Shown here: one piece after another, positions 8,083-21,438 of the stretch
How the letters are laid out: each line of letters opens with the position of its first letter
Numbering within the stretch: position 1 is the first letter of the stretch
From: Streptomyces fructofermentans
GTDB lineage: Bacteria > Actinomycetota > Actinomycetes > Streptomycetales > Streptomycetaceae
Length of the DNA: 64,000 nucleotides
Assembly (NCBI RefSeq): GCF_014651055.1
Contig: NZ_BMWD01000001.1
Location: 668,635-732,634 of the forward strand
Direction of reading: 5' to 3'
Notes under the pieces: generated by a model
The model's database searches: none
Seen by the model: the letters and a program-made list of their open reading frames with translations, nothing else
What the model was told of the DNA's origin: nothing
Translations under genes and position numbers: made by a program

Positions 8083-8904
8083 GTGAGTGCTGACCCGACG
8101 CAGGTGCTCGCCTTCGAGACCGACTGCCACATCTTCGACGGCTGTGGCTTCCCGGCTCCCGGCCTGCACTCGTTCCTGTTCGAGCCCATCTGGGGCCACC
8201 AGGACGATGCCGTCTATTTCAACAAGACGATGCTGCTGGCGCTGCTCGGCTCCGTCATCATCATCGGTTTCTTCTGGGCCGCCTTCCGTAAGCCGCAGGT
8301 GGTCCCGGGCAAGCTGCAGATGGTGGCCGAGGCGGGCTACGACTTCATCCGACGCGGCATCGTGTACGAGACGATCGGAAAGAAGGAGGGCGAGAAGTAC
8401 GTACCTCTCATCGTCTCGCTGTTCTTCTTCATCTGGATGATGAACCTCTGGTCGATCATCCCCGTCGCCCAGTTCCCGGTGACGTCGATCATCTCGTACC
8501 CGCTGGTCCTGGCCCTGATCGTCTACGTCCTGTGGGTCTCGCTGACCTTCAAGCGGCACGGATTCGTCGGCGCCTTCAAGAACTTCACGGGCTACAACAA
8601 GGAGCTCGGCGCGGTTCTTCCGCTCGCGATGGTCATCGAGTTCTTCTCGAACCTGCTGGTCCGTCCGTTCACCCACGCGGTGCGACTCTTCGCGAACATG
8701 TTCGCGGGCCACACGCTGCTGCTGCTCTTCACGATCGCCAGCTGGTACCTGCTCAACGGCATCGGCATCGCCTACGCAGGTGTCTCTTTCATCATGGTCA
8801 TCGTGATGACGGCCTTCGAGCTCTTCGTTCAGGCCCTTCAGGCGTACGTCTTCGTCCTCCTGACCTGCACCTTCATCCAGGGCGCGCTCGCCGAGCACCA
8901 CTGA
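8083..8904 (+). CDS. atpB: F1Fo ATP synthase subunit a
   Basis: This 273-residue integral membrane subunit forms the stator half-channels for protons. The essential arginine is in the segment RPFTHAVRLFANMFAGH, which matches the conserved helix next to the c-ring. The GTG start is chosen because GGAG (8073-8076) lies 6 bases before it and the N-terminus MSADPTQVLAFE then fits. A 225-base gap separates it from atpI and contains TATAAGG- and TGCTATCGT-like stretches, so an internal promoter is possible. Confidence 0.96.
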   Translation: MSADPTQVLAFETDCHIFDGCGFPAPGLHSFLFEPIWGHQDDAVYFNKTMLLALLGSVIIIGFFWAAFRKPQVVPGKLQMVAEAGYDFIRRGIVYETIGKKEGEKYVPLIVSLFFFIWMMNLWSIIPVAQFPVTSIISYPLVLALIVYVLWVSLTFKRHGFVGAFKNFTGYNKELGAVLPLAMVIEFFSNLLVRPFTHAVRLFANMFAGHTLLLLFTIASWYLLNGIGIAYAGVSFIMVIVMTAFELFVQALQAYVFVLLTCTFIQGALAEHH

Positions 8905-9219
<315 letters not shown>

Positions 9220-9263
9220 TCTCTTCAGGCTGACGACCAGCAACCCAGACGAAAGGCAACGAT

Positions 9264-9815
9264 ATGAGCCAGCTGCTCATTCTGGCGGCCGCTGAGGGGG
9301 AGGCAGAGAACCCCCTCATCCCGCCGATCCCCGAGCTCGTCATCGGCCTGCTCGCCTTCGTCATCGTCTTCGGCTTCCTCGCCTGGAAGCTCCTCCCGAA
9401 CATCAACAAGGTTCTGGAGCAGCGCCGCGAGGCCATCGAGGGCGGTATCGAAAAGGCCGAGGCCGCGCAGACCGAGGCCCAGAGCGTTCTTGAGCAGTAC
9501 AAGGCTCAGCTCGCCGAGGCCCGTCACGAGGCCGCGCGCCTGCGCCAGGAGGCGCAGGAGCAGGGCGCCACGCTCATCGCCGAGATGCGCGCGGAAGGCC
9601 AGCGGCAGCGTGAGGAAATCATCGCCGCCGGTCACTCGCAGCTCGACGCCGACCGCAAGGCCGCCGCGTCCGCGCTGCGCCAGGACGTGGGCCAGCTGGC
9701 CACCGAACTGGCCGGCAAGCTCGTCGGTGAGTCCCTCGAGGACCACGCCCGGCAGAGCCGCACCATCGACCGGTTCCTCGACGACCTCGAGGAGAAGGCC
9801 GAGGCCACGCGATGA
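9264..9815 (+). CDS. atpF: F1Fo ATP synthase subunit b
   Basis: This 183-residue subunit has one N-terminal membrane helix (about residues 26-47, VIGLLAFVIVFGFLAWKLL) and a long charged helix forming the peripheral stalk. The stalk region is rich in Glu, Ala, Gln and Arg with coiled-coil character. The last four bases overlap the start of atpH (ATGA), so the two stalk subunits are translationally coupled. Confidence 0.96.
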   Translation: MSQLLILAAAEGEAENPLIPPIPELVIGLLAFVIVFGFLAWKLLPNINKVLEQRREAIEGGIEKAEAAQTEAQSVLEQYKAQLAEARHEAARLRQEAQEQGATLIAEMRAEGQRQREEIIAAGHSQLDADRKAAASALRQDVGQLATELAGKLVGESLEDHARQSRTIDRFLDDLEEKAEATR

Positions 9816-10627
9816 ACGGAGCGAGCCGCGAGGCCCTGGCTGCCGCACGTGAGCGTCTCGACGCGCTGACGGACTCGACGTCCGTGGACGCGACGCAGCT
9901 CGCCGACGAGCTGGCCGCCGTCACCGCGCTGCTCGACCGCGAGGTGTCGCTGCGTCGGGTCCTCACCGACCCGGCGCAGGCCGCCGAGGGCAAGGCCGAG
10001 CTGGCCGGACGCCTTCTCGCCGGCCAGGTCGGCGGGACGACCGCGGACCTCGTGTCCGGTCTGGTGCGCTCGCGCTGGTCGCAGTCGCGTGACCTGGTGG
10101 ACACCGTCGAGGAACTGGCGATCATCGCCGACCTCACGGCCGCCCAGCAGTCGAACGTGCTCGACGACGTGGAGGACGAGCTGTTCCGGTTCGGCCGCAT
10201 CGTCGCGTCGAACACCGGGCTGCGGTCCGCGCTGACCGATCACGCCGCAGGTGCCGGACCCAAGAGCGAGCTGCTGCGCAGCCTGCTCGGCGGCCGGGCC
10301 GACGCCGTGACCGAGCGACTGGTCGCACGCCTTGTGACCGCGCCCCGGGGACGTAGCCTGGAAGCGGGACTCGAGTCCCTGTCCAAGCTCGCCGCCGAGC
10401 GTCGCAACCGCATGGTCGCCGTCGTCACCTCGGCGGTTCCGCTGAGCGACCCGCAGAAGCAGCGCCTGGGCGACGCCCTCGCGAAGCTCTACGGCCGTCC
10501 GATGCACCTCAACCTCGACGTGGACCCCGAGGTCCTCGGCGGGATCCGGGTGCAGGTCGGCGACGAGGTCATCAACGGTTCCATCGCGGACCGGCTGGAA
10601 GACGTCGCCCGCCGCATGGCGAGCTAG
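9812..10627 (+). CDS. atpH: F1Fo ATP synthase subunit delta
   Basis: This 271-residue stalk subunit ties the top of F1 to subunit b. It is about 90 residues longer than the usual 180-residue delta, as in other actinobacteria. The conserved C-terminal part ends GGIRVQVGDEVINGSIADRLEDV. It starts inside the atpF stop codon. The 127-base gap after it, before atpA, contains two small hairpins: ACGGCCC/GGGCCGT (10661-10679) and CTGGGG/CCCCAG. Confidence 0.95.
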   Translation: MNGASREALAAARERLDALTDSTSVDATQLADELAAVTALLDREVSLRRVLTDPAQAAEGKAELAGRLLAGQVGGTTADLVSGLVRSRWSQSRDLVDTVEELAIIADLTAAQQSNVLDDVEDELFRFGRIVASNTGLRSALTDHAAGAGPKSELLRSLLGGRADAVTERLVARLVTAPRGRSLEAGLESLSKLAAERRNRMVAVVTSAVPLSDPQKQRLGDALAKLYGRPMHLNLDVDPEVLGGIRVQVGDEVINGSIADRLEDVARRMAS

Positions 10628-10754
10628 CAGTAATTCAATACGCGTTACCACGTAGTGCATACGGCCCTGGTTGGGCCGTGCAGAGGATTCCTGGGGGCTG
10701 ACCCCAGACCCCCCAAGAAAACTTCGGGCCCAACAAGGAGAGCAGGGAACCCAG

Positions 10755-12347
10755 ATGGCGGAGCTCACGATCCGGCCGGAGGAGATCCGGGATGCGCTGG
10801 AGAACTTTGTCCAGTCGTACAAGCCGGACGCGGCCTCGCGCGAGGAGGTCGGTACGGTCACCCTTGCCGGCGACGGCATCGCGAAGGTCGAGGGCCTTCC
10901 CTCGGCCATGGCCAACGAACTGCTGAAGTTCGAGGACGGCACCCTCGGCCTCGCGCTCAACCTGGAAGAGCGCGAGATCGGCGCCATCGTCCTCGGCGAG
11001 TTCAGCAACATCGAGGAGGGCCAGCCGGTCACCCGCACCGGTGAGGTCCTGTCCGTCGCCGTCGGCGAGGGCTACCTCGGCCGCGTTGTCGACCCGCTCG
11101 GCAACCCGATCGACGGCCTCGGCGAGATCGAGACGTCCGGCCGCCGCGCCCTCGAGCTGCAGGCCCCGGGCGTCATGGCCCGCAAGTCGGTGCACGAGCC
11201 GATGGAGACCGGCTACAAGGCCGTCGACGCGATGACCCCGATCGGCCGCGGCCAGCGTCAGCTGATCATCGGTGACCGCCAGACCGGCAAGACCGCCCTG
11301 GCCGTCGACACGATCATCAACCAGCGCGACAACTGGCGCACGGGCGACGTGAACAAGCAGGTCCGCTGCGTGTACGTCGCCATCGGCCAGAAGGGCTCGA
11401 CCATCGCCTCCGTGCGTGGCGCCCTCGAAGAGGCCGGCGCGCTGGAGTACACGACCATCGTCGCCGCCCCGGCGTCCGACCCGGCCGGCTTCAAGTACCT
11501 GGCGCCGTACACCGGTTCGGCCATCGGCCAGCAGTGGATGTACGAGGGCAAGCACGTCCTCATCATCTTCGACGACCTGTCGAAGCAGGCCGACGCCTAC
11601 CGCGCCGTGTCCCTGCTCCTGCGCCGCCCGCCGGGGCGCGAGGCCTACCCCGGTGACGTCTTCTACCTGCACTCCCGTCTGCTGGAGCGCTGCGCGAAGC
11701 TCTCCGACGAGCTGGGCGCGGGTTCGATGACCGGTCTGCCGATCGTCGAGACGAAGGCCAACGACGTCTCGGCGTTCATCCCGACCAACGTCATCTCCAT
11801 CACCGACGGCCAGTGCTTCCTGGAGTCGGACCTCTTCAACGCCGGTCAGCGCCCCGCGCTGAACGTCGGTATCTCCGTCTCCCGAGTCGGTGGTTCCGCG
11901 CAGCACAAGGCGATGAAGCAGGTCTCCGGCCGACTGCGCGTGGACCTCGCCCAGTTCCGTGAGCTGGAGGCGTTCGCCGCCTTCGGTTCCGACCTGGACG
12001 CCGCGTCGAAGTCGCAGCTGGAGCGCGGTCAGCGCATGGTCGAGCTGCTCAAGCAGGCTCAGTACCAGCCGATGGCCACCGAGGACCAGGTCGTCTCCGT
12101 CTGGGCCGGCACCACCGGCAAGATGGACGACGTGCCGGTCAACGACATCCGCCGCTTCGAGAAGGAGCTCCTCGAGTACCTGCACCGCAAGGAGCAGGGC
12201 CTCATGACCTCCATCAAGGAGGGCGGCAAGATGTCCGACGACACCCTGCAGGCCATCGCCGACGCGATCGCGGACTTCAAGAAGCAGTTCGAGACGTCGG
12301 ACGGCAAGCTGCTCGGCGAGGACACCCCTGCCGCTGCGGGCAAGTGA
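10755..12347 (+). CDS. atpA: F1Fo ATP synthase subunit alpha
   Basis: This 530-residue subunit forms the non-catalytic nucleotide sites of F1. The Walker A loop GDRQTGKT is at residues 173-180 and the Walker B strand is [10 protein letters not shown]. The start [11 protein letters not shown] is chosen because AGGGA lies 6 bases upstream and this N-terminus fits the family. It is followed by atpG after 20 bases. Confidence 0.97.
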   Translation: MAELTIRPEEIRDALENFVQSYKPDAASREEVGTVTLAGDGIAKVEGLPSAMANELLKFEDGTLGLALNLEEREIGAIVLGEFSNIEEGQPVTRTGEVLSVAVGEGYLGRVVDPLGNPIDGLGEIETSGRRALELQAPGVMARKSVHEPMETGYKAVDAMTPIGRGQRQLIIGDRQTGKTALAVDTIINQRDNWRTGDVNKQVRCVYVAIGQKGSTIASVRGALEEAGALEYTTIVAAPASDPAGFKYLAPYTGSAIGQQWMYEGKHVLIIFDDLSKQADAYRAVSLLLRRPPGREAYPGDVFYLHSRLLERCAKLSDELGAGSMTGLPIVETKANDVSAFIPTNVISITDGQCFLESDLFNAGQRPALNVGISVSRVGGSAQHKAMKQVSGRLRVDLAQFRELEAFAAFGSDLDAASKSQLERGQRMVELLKQAQYQPMATEDQVVSVWAGTTGKMDDVPVNDIRRFEKELLEYLHRKEQGLMTSIKEGGKMSDDTLQAIADAIADFKKQFETSDGKLLGEDTPAAAGK

Positions 12348-12367
12348 CGACGGAAGGGACCTGACTC

Positions 12368-14721
<2,354 letters not shown>

Positions 14722-14737
14722 ACCCCGTGTTCACGGT

Positions 14738-14764
14738 GAGGGGGCGGGTGCGTCCCGCCCCCTC
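14738..14764 (+). terminator. GC hairpin between atpD and atpC
   Basis: The arms 14738-14748 and 14754-14764 pair perfectly over 11 bp around a 5-base loop, 16 bases after the atpD stop. There is no T-run after it, so it may act as a partial terminator or as a block to mRNA decay, and not as a full stop; atpC has no other obvious promoter. Confidence 0.55.
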
Positions 14765-14833
14765 GTCCACGCCTACTAGACTTTGACCCAACACCCGGCG
14801 GCAACGGCCGGGTGGTGACCCGAGGAGCCCACC

Positions 14834-15208
14834 TTGGCTGCTGAGCTGCACGTCGAGCTCGTCGCCGCGGACCGCAGTGTCTGGTCCGGCGAGGCCACCC
14901 TGGTCGTCGCGCGTACCACGTCCGGCGACATCGGCGTCATGCCCGGTCACCAGCCGCTTCTCGGTGTGCTGGAGTCGGGCCCGGTGACCATTCGTACGAG
15001 TGATGGTGGAACGGTCGTCGCCGCGGTGCACGGCGGTTTCATCTCGTTCGCCGACAACAAGCTGTCGCTGCTGGCCGAGATCGCCGAGCTGTCGGACGAG
15101 ATCGACGTCCAGCGTGCGGAGCGGGCGCTCGAGCGCGCGAAGTCGGACGCGGACGCGTTCGCCGAGCGTCGTGCGGACGTCCGTCTGCGTGCGGTGGCGG
15201 CGCGCTGA
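14834..15208 (+). CDS. atpC: F1Fo ATP synthase subunit epsilon
   Basis: This 124-residue subunit sits on the central stalk and can inhibit ATP hydrolysis. The N-terminal beta-sandwich covers about residues 1-85 (GDIGVMPGHQPLL is typical) and two C-terminal helices follow. The start is TTG with GAGGAG upstream. The weak start codon and the preceding hairpin would both lower its output relative to atpD, as fits its single copy per complex. Confidence 0.95.
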   Translation: MAAELHVELVAADRSVWSGEATLVVARTTSGDIGVMPGHQPLLGVLESGPVTIRTSDGGTVVAAVHGGFISFADNKLSLLAEIAELSDEIDVQRAERALERAKSDADAFAERRADVRLRAVAAR

Positions 15209-15231
15209 ACCCAGCGCGCCACAGGAAGTGA

Positions 15232-15307
15232 CTCAGCCGCGGCCAGGACCGGAGAATTTTCCGGACCGGGTCGCGGCTGAGGCGATGCGGGTGCTTTTTT
15301 CCTTTCC
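15232..15307 (+). terminator. Terminator of the atp operon
   Basis: The arms 15232-15241 and 15272-15281 (CTCAGCCGCG/CGCGGCTGAG) pair perfectly, with an inner CCGGA/TCCGG helix around GAATTT. A T-rich run, CTTTTTTCCTTT, follows at about 15294-15305. It lies 23 bases after the atpC stop and just before the next gene. Confidence 0.75.
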
Positions 15308-15337
15308 GTTACCTAGGAGACGAGGAGGTCGGTGCCG

Positions 15338-15784
15338 ATGGTCCTCGCTCTGACTGTGTGCGGTTCGGTAGTCGCCCTGGTGGTGGTCGGACTCTTCGTC
15401 TTCGGTCTGCGCCGCAGGGTGATCCAGCGCTCCGGAGGCACCTTCGACTGCAGCCTCCGGTGGAACGTCCCGGAGCAGGGCGACACCAGCGGAAAGGGCT
15501 GGGGCTACGGCATCGCCCGCTACAGCGGCGACCGCATCGAGTGGTTCCGCGTCTTCTCGTACGCCCTCCGCCCCCGCCGCGTCCTCGAGCGCTCGGCGAT
15601 CGAGGTGGCCGGCCGGCGCGCGCCGGAGGGCGAGGAGGAACTCGCGCTGCTCTCCGACGCGATCATCCTCGCCTGCGTCCACCGCGGTACGCGGCTGGAA
15701 CTGGCCATGAGCGAGGACGCGCTGACCGGCTTCCTCGCCTGGCTGGAGGCGGCACCGCCCGGCCAGCGGGTCAATGTGGCGTAG
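15338..15784 (+). CDS. DUF2550 membrane-anchored protein
   Basis: This protein of about 148 residues has one N-terminal membrane segment (LALTVCGSVVALVVVGLFVF) and a cytoplasmic domain typical of the actinobacterial DUF2550 family (GGTFDCSLRW, then WGYGIARY and IEWFRVFS). Its function is unknown. It is commonly found directly after atpC in actinobacteria. GAGGAGG at 15322-15328 suits the ATG at 15338 better than the GTG at 15332. The operon terminator upstream suggests it has its own or read-through transcription. Confidence 0.85.
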   Translation: MVLALTVCGSVVALVVVGLFVFGLRRRVIQRSGGTFDCSLRWNVPEQGDTSGKGWGYGIARYSGDRIEWFRVFSYALRPRRVLERSAIEVAGRRAPEGEEELALLSDAIILACVHRGTRLELAMSEDALTGFLAWLEAAPPGQRVNVA

Positions 15785-15800
15785 CCGTCCTCACCCGTCG

Positions 15801-15843
15801 CACGACTCTGCCCCCGGGCCTCAGGTCCGGGGGCAGAGTCGTG
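15801..15843. terminator. Bidirectional terminator between the DUF2550 gene and chiC
   Basis: The arms 15801-15817 and 15827-15843 pair perfectly over 17 bp around a 9-base loop. It lies between two genes that converge (stops at 15784 and 15876), so it can serve both. Confidence 0.8.
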
Positions 15844-15875
15844 ATCGCCGGTGGTGACCGGGTGGTGCCCGCGGG

Positions 15876-17699
<1,824 letters not shown>

Positions 17700-17737
17700 C
17701 CGCGTCTCCTTGGGGGGAGTTTTATGAGGTGCGCAGG

Positions 17738-17781
17738 ACAATAGAAAGGTCTGGACCATAGGTCAATAGGTCCAGACCACT
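17738..17781 (-). promoter_or_regulatory. chiC promoter with two DasR-like boxes
   Basis: Read on the minus strand, TTGACC (17766-17761) and TATTGT (17743-17738) are 17 bases apart, a good -35/-10 pair. One box, AGTGGTCTGGACCTAT (17781-17766), lies just before the -35. A second, TATGGTCCAGACCTTT (17760-17745), fills the spacer. Both resemble the DasR target AGTGGTCTAGACCACT and the direct repeat known from streptomycete chitinase promoters. Repressor bound there would block polymerase until GlcNAc-derived inducer appears. Confidence 0.8.
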
Positions 17782-17805
17782 GAGGCGGTGTCGTGAGCGC
17801 AGTTG

Positions 17806-18447
17806 TTACACGCCCAACTCCTGTGCCAGTACCGCTGCTTGGACCCGGCTGCGCAGCGAGAGCTTCCCCAGTAGGCGGCTGACGTGGGTCTTCACCGTCG
17901 CCTCCGCCATGTCGAGGCGTACACCGATCTCCGCGTTGGACAACCCCTTGCCGAGGCACGAGAGGACCTCGCGCTCGCGGCGTGTCAGCGCGTCGAGCAC
18001 GGCCGGGTCCGCCGACGGCACGCGGTCGGACCGCGTCGCGAACTCGGCGATCAGCCGACGGGTTACGGCGGGCGAGATCAAGCCCTCGCCGCCCGCCACC
18101 GTCCGCACCGCGTCCAGCAGTTGACGGGCTTCGGTGTTCTTCAGCAGGAACCCCGACGCGCCCGCGCGCAGGGCCCCGAAGACGTAGTCGTCGTGGTCGA
18201 AGGTGGTCAGCACCAGCACGTCGGCCAGTCCCTCGCCGACCACCACGCGCGTTGCGGCGACACCGTCGAGCCGTGGCATCTGAATGTCCATCAGGACGAC
18301 GTCGGGCCTCAACTCCCGTGCCAGTGCGACCGCCTGCTCGCCGTCCGCGGCCTCGCCGACCACCTCGACGTCGGGGGCGCTGCGCAGGATGAGGACCAGA
18401 CCGGCGCGTACGGCGGACTGGTCCTCGGCGACGAGCACGCGGATCAT
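17806..18447 (-). CDS. chiR: Two-component response regulator, NarL/LuxR type
   Basis: This 213-residue regulator has a receiver domain with phospho-acceptor D54 (VVLMDIQMP) and a C-terminal LuxR-type helix-turn-helix (LTRREREVLSCLGKGLSNAEIG). It sits directly upstream of the chitinase gene on the same strand, and its start overlaps the stop of the sensor gene (4 bases). The arrangement matches the chiS-chiR pair described next to chitinase genes in Streptomyces, where the regulator supports induction by chitin. Confidence 0.85.
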   Translation of the reverse strand: MIRVLVAEDQSAVRAGLVLILRSAPDVEVVGEAADGEQAVALARELRPDVVLMDIQMPRLDGVAATRVVVGEGLADVLVLTTFDHDDYVFGALRAGASGFLLKNTEARQLLDAVRTVAGGEGLISPAVTRRLIAEFATRSDRVPSADPAVLDALTRREREVLSCLGKGLSNAEIGVRLDMAEATVKTHVSRLLGKLSLRSRVQAAVLAQELGV

Positions 18448-19628
18448 TCGGACTCTCCTTCGGTGATCGGCAGGGTGGCGCGCACGGTCCAGGCCGGTCC
18501 GTCGGCGGACGGTTCGGGTCCGGCCGCGAACGTGCCGTGCAGCAGCGCCACACGCTCGCGCATCCCGACCAGTCCCGCGCCGGAGCCCGGCGCCCGCGGA
18601 CCCTCGCCCCGGGCGCCCCCGTACGGGCTGCTCACCCGTACGTCGAGGGCGTGGTCGCGCCGCGCCAGACGGACGCGGACCCGGCCGGGGGAGGCGTGCT
18701 TGAGGGCGTTCGTGAGCGACTCCTGGACGATGCGGTAGGCGGCCAGCCCGACCGGGGCCGGCAGGGCCGTGTGCGCGTGCTGGAGGTCCACGTCGAGGCC
18801 GTTGGCCCGGGCCTGGTCCACGAGGGCGCCGAGCCCGTCGAGCGTCGGGGCGGCGGCGGGTTCCGTGTCGCCGCTGCTGTCGCGCAGGATGCCGATGAGC
18901 CGCCGCATCTCGGCCAGCCCCTCGACGCTGTTCTCGCGGATGACGCCGAGCGCCTCCTTGGACGTGTCCGGGTCGTCGAGGGAGAGCGCGGCCGTCGAGT
19001 GGATGGCGATCGCCGAGAGGTGGTTGGCGACCATGTCGTGCAACTCCCTCGCCATCCGCGAGCGTTCGGCGGTCACCGCCTGGGAGCGGTCGATCTCGGC
19101 GAGCAGGGCGGTCTGTTCGGCGCGCAGCCGGGCCGCCTCGGCGGCGTCGCGGTGGTTGCGGACCAGGGCGCCCGTCGCGGCCGGACCGAACGCCACGATG
19201 CCGGTGGCCACACCGACGAGCAGGGCCTGCGGTTCGCGCCACCAGATCAGGAAGCCGAGCGTCGTCGCCACGGTGACCAGTCCGGTGGTGACGGGGATGC
19301 GGCGGGCCGCGGCGGGGGTGCCGTACAGGACGGAGGCGTAGGCGAGGTCGGTGAACATCAGGATCGTCACCGCGTTGCCCGGGGTGAACTGGTCGGCGAC
19401 CAGGGCGAGGGTTCCCACGCACAGCGCGGTCCGCGGCATCGTGCGGCGCACGAGCTCCAGGGCCGACATCACGACGAGCGGGATCAGTCCCCAGGCCGCC
19501 GGGAGCAGGCCGCCGCCCTGGGTGTGCAGTCCGAGGGTCCAGAACAGCAGCCCGCAGAGCAGCCCGCCGACGCCGAGGAACACGTCGAAGCGGTGGGGGC
19601 GGGGAAGCGTGCGGGCCATGGCTCCCAT
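18444..19628 (-). CDS. chiS: Two-component sensor histidine kinase
   Basis: This kinase of about 394 residues has five or six N-terminal membrane segments and a HisKA_3 dimerization region with the phosphorylated histidine in ARELHDMVANHLSAIA (about residue 197). The ATPase domain carries QESLTNALKHA. It would sense chitin breakdown products or wall signals and phosphorylate ChiR. Two start codons are possible (19628 and 19619). The membrane-embedded sensor region has no recognisable extracellular ligand domain. Confidence 0.85.
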   Translation of the reverse strand: MGAMARTLPRPHRFDVFLGVGGLLCGLLFWTLGLHTQGGGLLPAAWGLIPLVVMSALELVRRTMPRTALCVGTLALVADQFTPGNAVTILMFTDLAYASVLYGTPAAARRIPVTTGLVTVATTLGFLIWWREPQALLVGVATGIVAFGPAATGALVRNHRDAAEAARLRAEQTALLAEIDRSQAVTAERSRMARELHDMVANHLSAIAIHSTAALSLDDPDTSKEALGVIRENSVEGLAEMRRLIGILRDSSGDTEPAAAPTLDGLGALVDQARANGLDVDLQHAHTALPAPVGLAAYRIVQESLTNALKHASPGRVRVRLARRDHALDVRVSSPYGGARGEGPRAPGSGAGLVGMRERVALLHGTFAAGPEPSADGPAWTVRATLPITEGESE

Positions 19629-19772
19629 CCAACACGCGGCGCGCTCCCGGCGCCTGATGCCCGGGGAGGGTCCTCGGCTACATCGAAGGATGCAGTGCGG
19701 ATTCGTCACCGGTGACGAGGCCCGCGGCCCGGTGTGCCGGGAGCCTGGAAGGGTGAACGAGAGGAGCGAGCC

Positions 19773-20351
19773 GTGATCGTCACGCTGATCGTCGTCTGCG
19801 AGGTCGGCTTCTGGGTGCTGCTGGCCGCCGGACTGGCCTTCCGCTACCTGTTCCGGATGCCGCGCACGGGCCTGGCCCTGCTGCTGTGCGAGCCGCTGCT
19901 GGAGGTCGTCCTGCTGGTGGTCACCGCGCTGGACCTGAAGGACGGCGCCGAGCCGAGCTGGAGGCACGGCCTGGCCGCCGTGTACATCGGCTTCACCGTC
20001 GGCCACGGCCACCGGACGGTGAAGTGGCTGGACGGCCACGCCGCCCACCGCCTGGCCGGCGCCCCGCGCCCGGCCGGACCGCCGAGGTACGGCATGGCCA
20101 GGGCCCGCCACGAGGGAAGGGTGTGGCTGGGCACGGTGGTGGCCGCCGCGGTCGCGACCGTGCTGCTCCGGCTCGCGATGTGGTACGTCGGCGACCCCGG
20201 CCGCACCGGCTCGCTGGAGAACTGGCAGTACGTGGCCTGGCGGGCGGCCGGCATCCACGGCCTGGTCGCCCTGACCTACGTGGTCCTGCCGAAGAAGGCG
20301 CCCGCGGACGTCCGGCCGGAGGAGCGGTCCCGGCCCCCGGCGAAGCTCTAG
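19773..20351 (+). CDS. Integral membrane protein of unknown function
   Basis: This 192-residue protein has about six hydrophobic stretches: two near the N-terminus (VTLIVVCEVGFWVLLAAGLA and a second one around LLLCEPLLEVVLLVVTAL), one near GLAAVYIGFTVGHGH and two to three in the C-terminal half. The start is GTG with GAGGAG upstream. It is divergent from chiS. I do not recognise a catalytic motif; the GHGHRTVKWLDGH histidine-rich loop could be a ligand site. Confidence 0.7.
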   Translation: MIVTLIVVCEVGFWVLLAAGLAFRYLFRMPRTGLALLLCEPLLEVVLLVVTALDLKDGAEPSWRHGLAAVYIGFTVGHGHRTVKWLDGHAAHRLAGAPRPAGPPRYGMARARHEGRVWLGTVVAAAVATVLLRLAMWYVGDPGRTGSLENWQYVAWRAAGIHGLVALTYVVLPKKAPADVRPEERSRPPAKL

Positions 20352-20523
20352 GCGACTCGGCGGGGTCCCGCCCCGGGCTGCTTCGATCGGGGAGCCGCCA
20401 CCCGCCGCACCGGCCGTGGAGCGGAGCACTCCGTCACGATGGCGTGCGCCGCGCGTCCCGGGAGCACGTACCGCGCGCCACCGCGCCGCGGTTCCATGGG
20501 CCGCCGCCGCCGCCGCCGCGCTC

Positions 20524-20656
20524 GGTCGGGCCGTGCCGCGGTCCCACGCGCCCGGCGGCCGGTCGGGCCGTGCCGCGGTCCCACGCGCCCGGCGGCCGGT
20601 CGGGCCGTGCCGCGGTCCCACGCGCCCGGCGGCCGGGCCGGCCGTGCCGCGGTCCT
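20524..20656. repeat. 37-bp tandem repeat, about 3.6 copies
   Basis: The unit begins GGTCGGGCCGTGCCGCGGTC and recurs at 20524, 20561 and 20598, each exactly 37 bp apart and practically identical. A shortened, slightly changed fourth copy begins near 20635. There is no spacer between copies, so it is not a CRISPR array. Confidence 0.9.
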
Positions 20657-21184
20657 ACAGGGACTGAGGTCGGTGCGCAGGCGGGTCCCGTGGATCCGGG
20701 CCGATTCCGCCGGGCTGATGCGCGGGCCGCTCCGGCCGGCCCGGCCGGCAGTCCCGCCCGGCAGCGCAGTCCCGCCCGACCGCCACCCTGCCCACCCGAC
20801 CGGCCGGCAGTCCGGCCCGGTGCGACCGGGCGGACTCGCAGTCCAACCGGGCTCGACCGGGCCCGACCGGCTTACCGGCCCCCCGGGCTCGATCGGGCTC
20901 GACCGGCATACCGGCCCCCCCGGCTCGACCGGGCTCGACCGGCCCACCGGCCCAACCTGGCCACCGGCCTCCCGGGCCCGACGGGGCCACCGGGGTCAAC
21001 CCGCCCGCCGGGCTCCGCCGGACTCAACCGGCCCACCGGCCCACCGGGCTCGACCGGGCCGCCCGGACCTGGCCCATTCGGGCTCGACGGGGTCACCGGG
21101 CCCGGCCGGTCCGCCGGGACCTCGGCCCATTCGGGTCGGGACACTTTTCCGGGTCGGGACCCCCGACCGGGCCACCGGCCTCAA

Positions 21185-21256
21185 CCGGCCCACGGGGCCA
21201 GACCGGCCCACGGGGCCAGACCGGCCCACGGGGCCAGACCGGCCCACCGGGACCTG
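21185..21256. repeat. 18-bp tandem repeat, four copies
   Basis: The unit CCGGCCCACGGGGCCAGA starts at 21185, 21203, 21221 and 21239, with the last copy changed at the end. An 18-base unit keeps any reading frame; in the three forward frames it would give PAHGAR, RPTGPD or GPRGQT repeats. Confidence 0.9.
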
Positions 21257-21438
21257 GCCCATTCGGGCTCGACCGGCCCACCGGGCCAGACCGGCCCACC
21301 GGGACCTGGGCCCATTCGGTCCGGGAGATCTGTCCGGGGCGGGGCGCGCCCAAGCCCGAGGCACCCGTCCCGAGCCCGGGCCACCCGCCCCGAGCCCGGG
21401 CAACCCCCGTCGGCCCGGCACGGGCCGACGGTCGGCGG

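Larger units (their letters stand above)
20352..21438. repeat. Repetitive, very GC-rich stretch without a supported gene
   Basis: About 1.1 kb lies between two converging genes. The first part holds a run of CCGCCG and a 37-bp tandem repeat. From about 20,800 to 21,330 it is built of variants of GACCGGCCCACCGGG and of a longer dispersed unit that includes CCTGGCCCATTCGGGCTCGA, seen near 21,069, 21,119, 21,250 and 21,303. All six frames are mostly open because of base composition, and several give Gly-X-Y-like (collagen-like) patches that jump between frames. I see no start site with a convincing ribosome binding site and no known domain, so I do not call a gene. Confidence 0.7.

Noticed and set aside
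20524..20656. CRISPR array
   Set aside because: The repeats are head to tail without unique spacers, and no cas gene is nearby.
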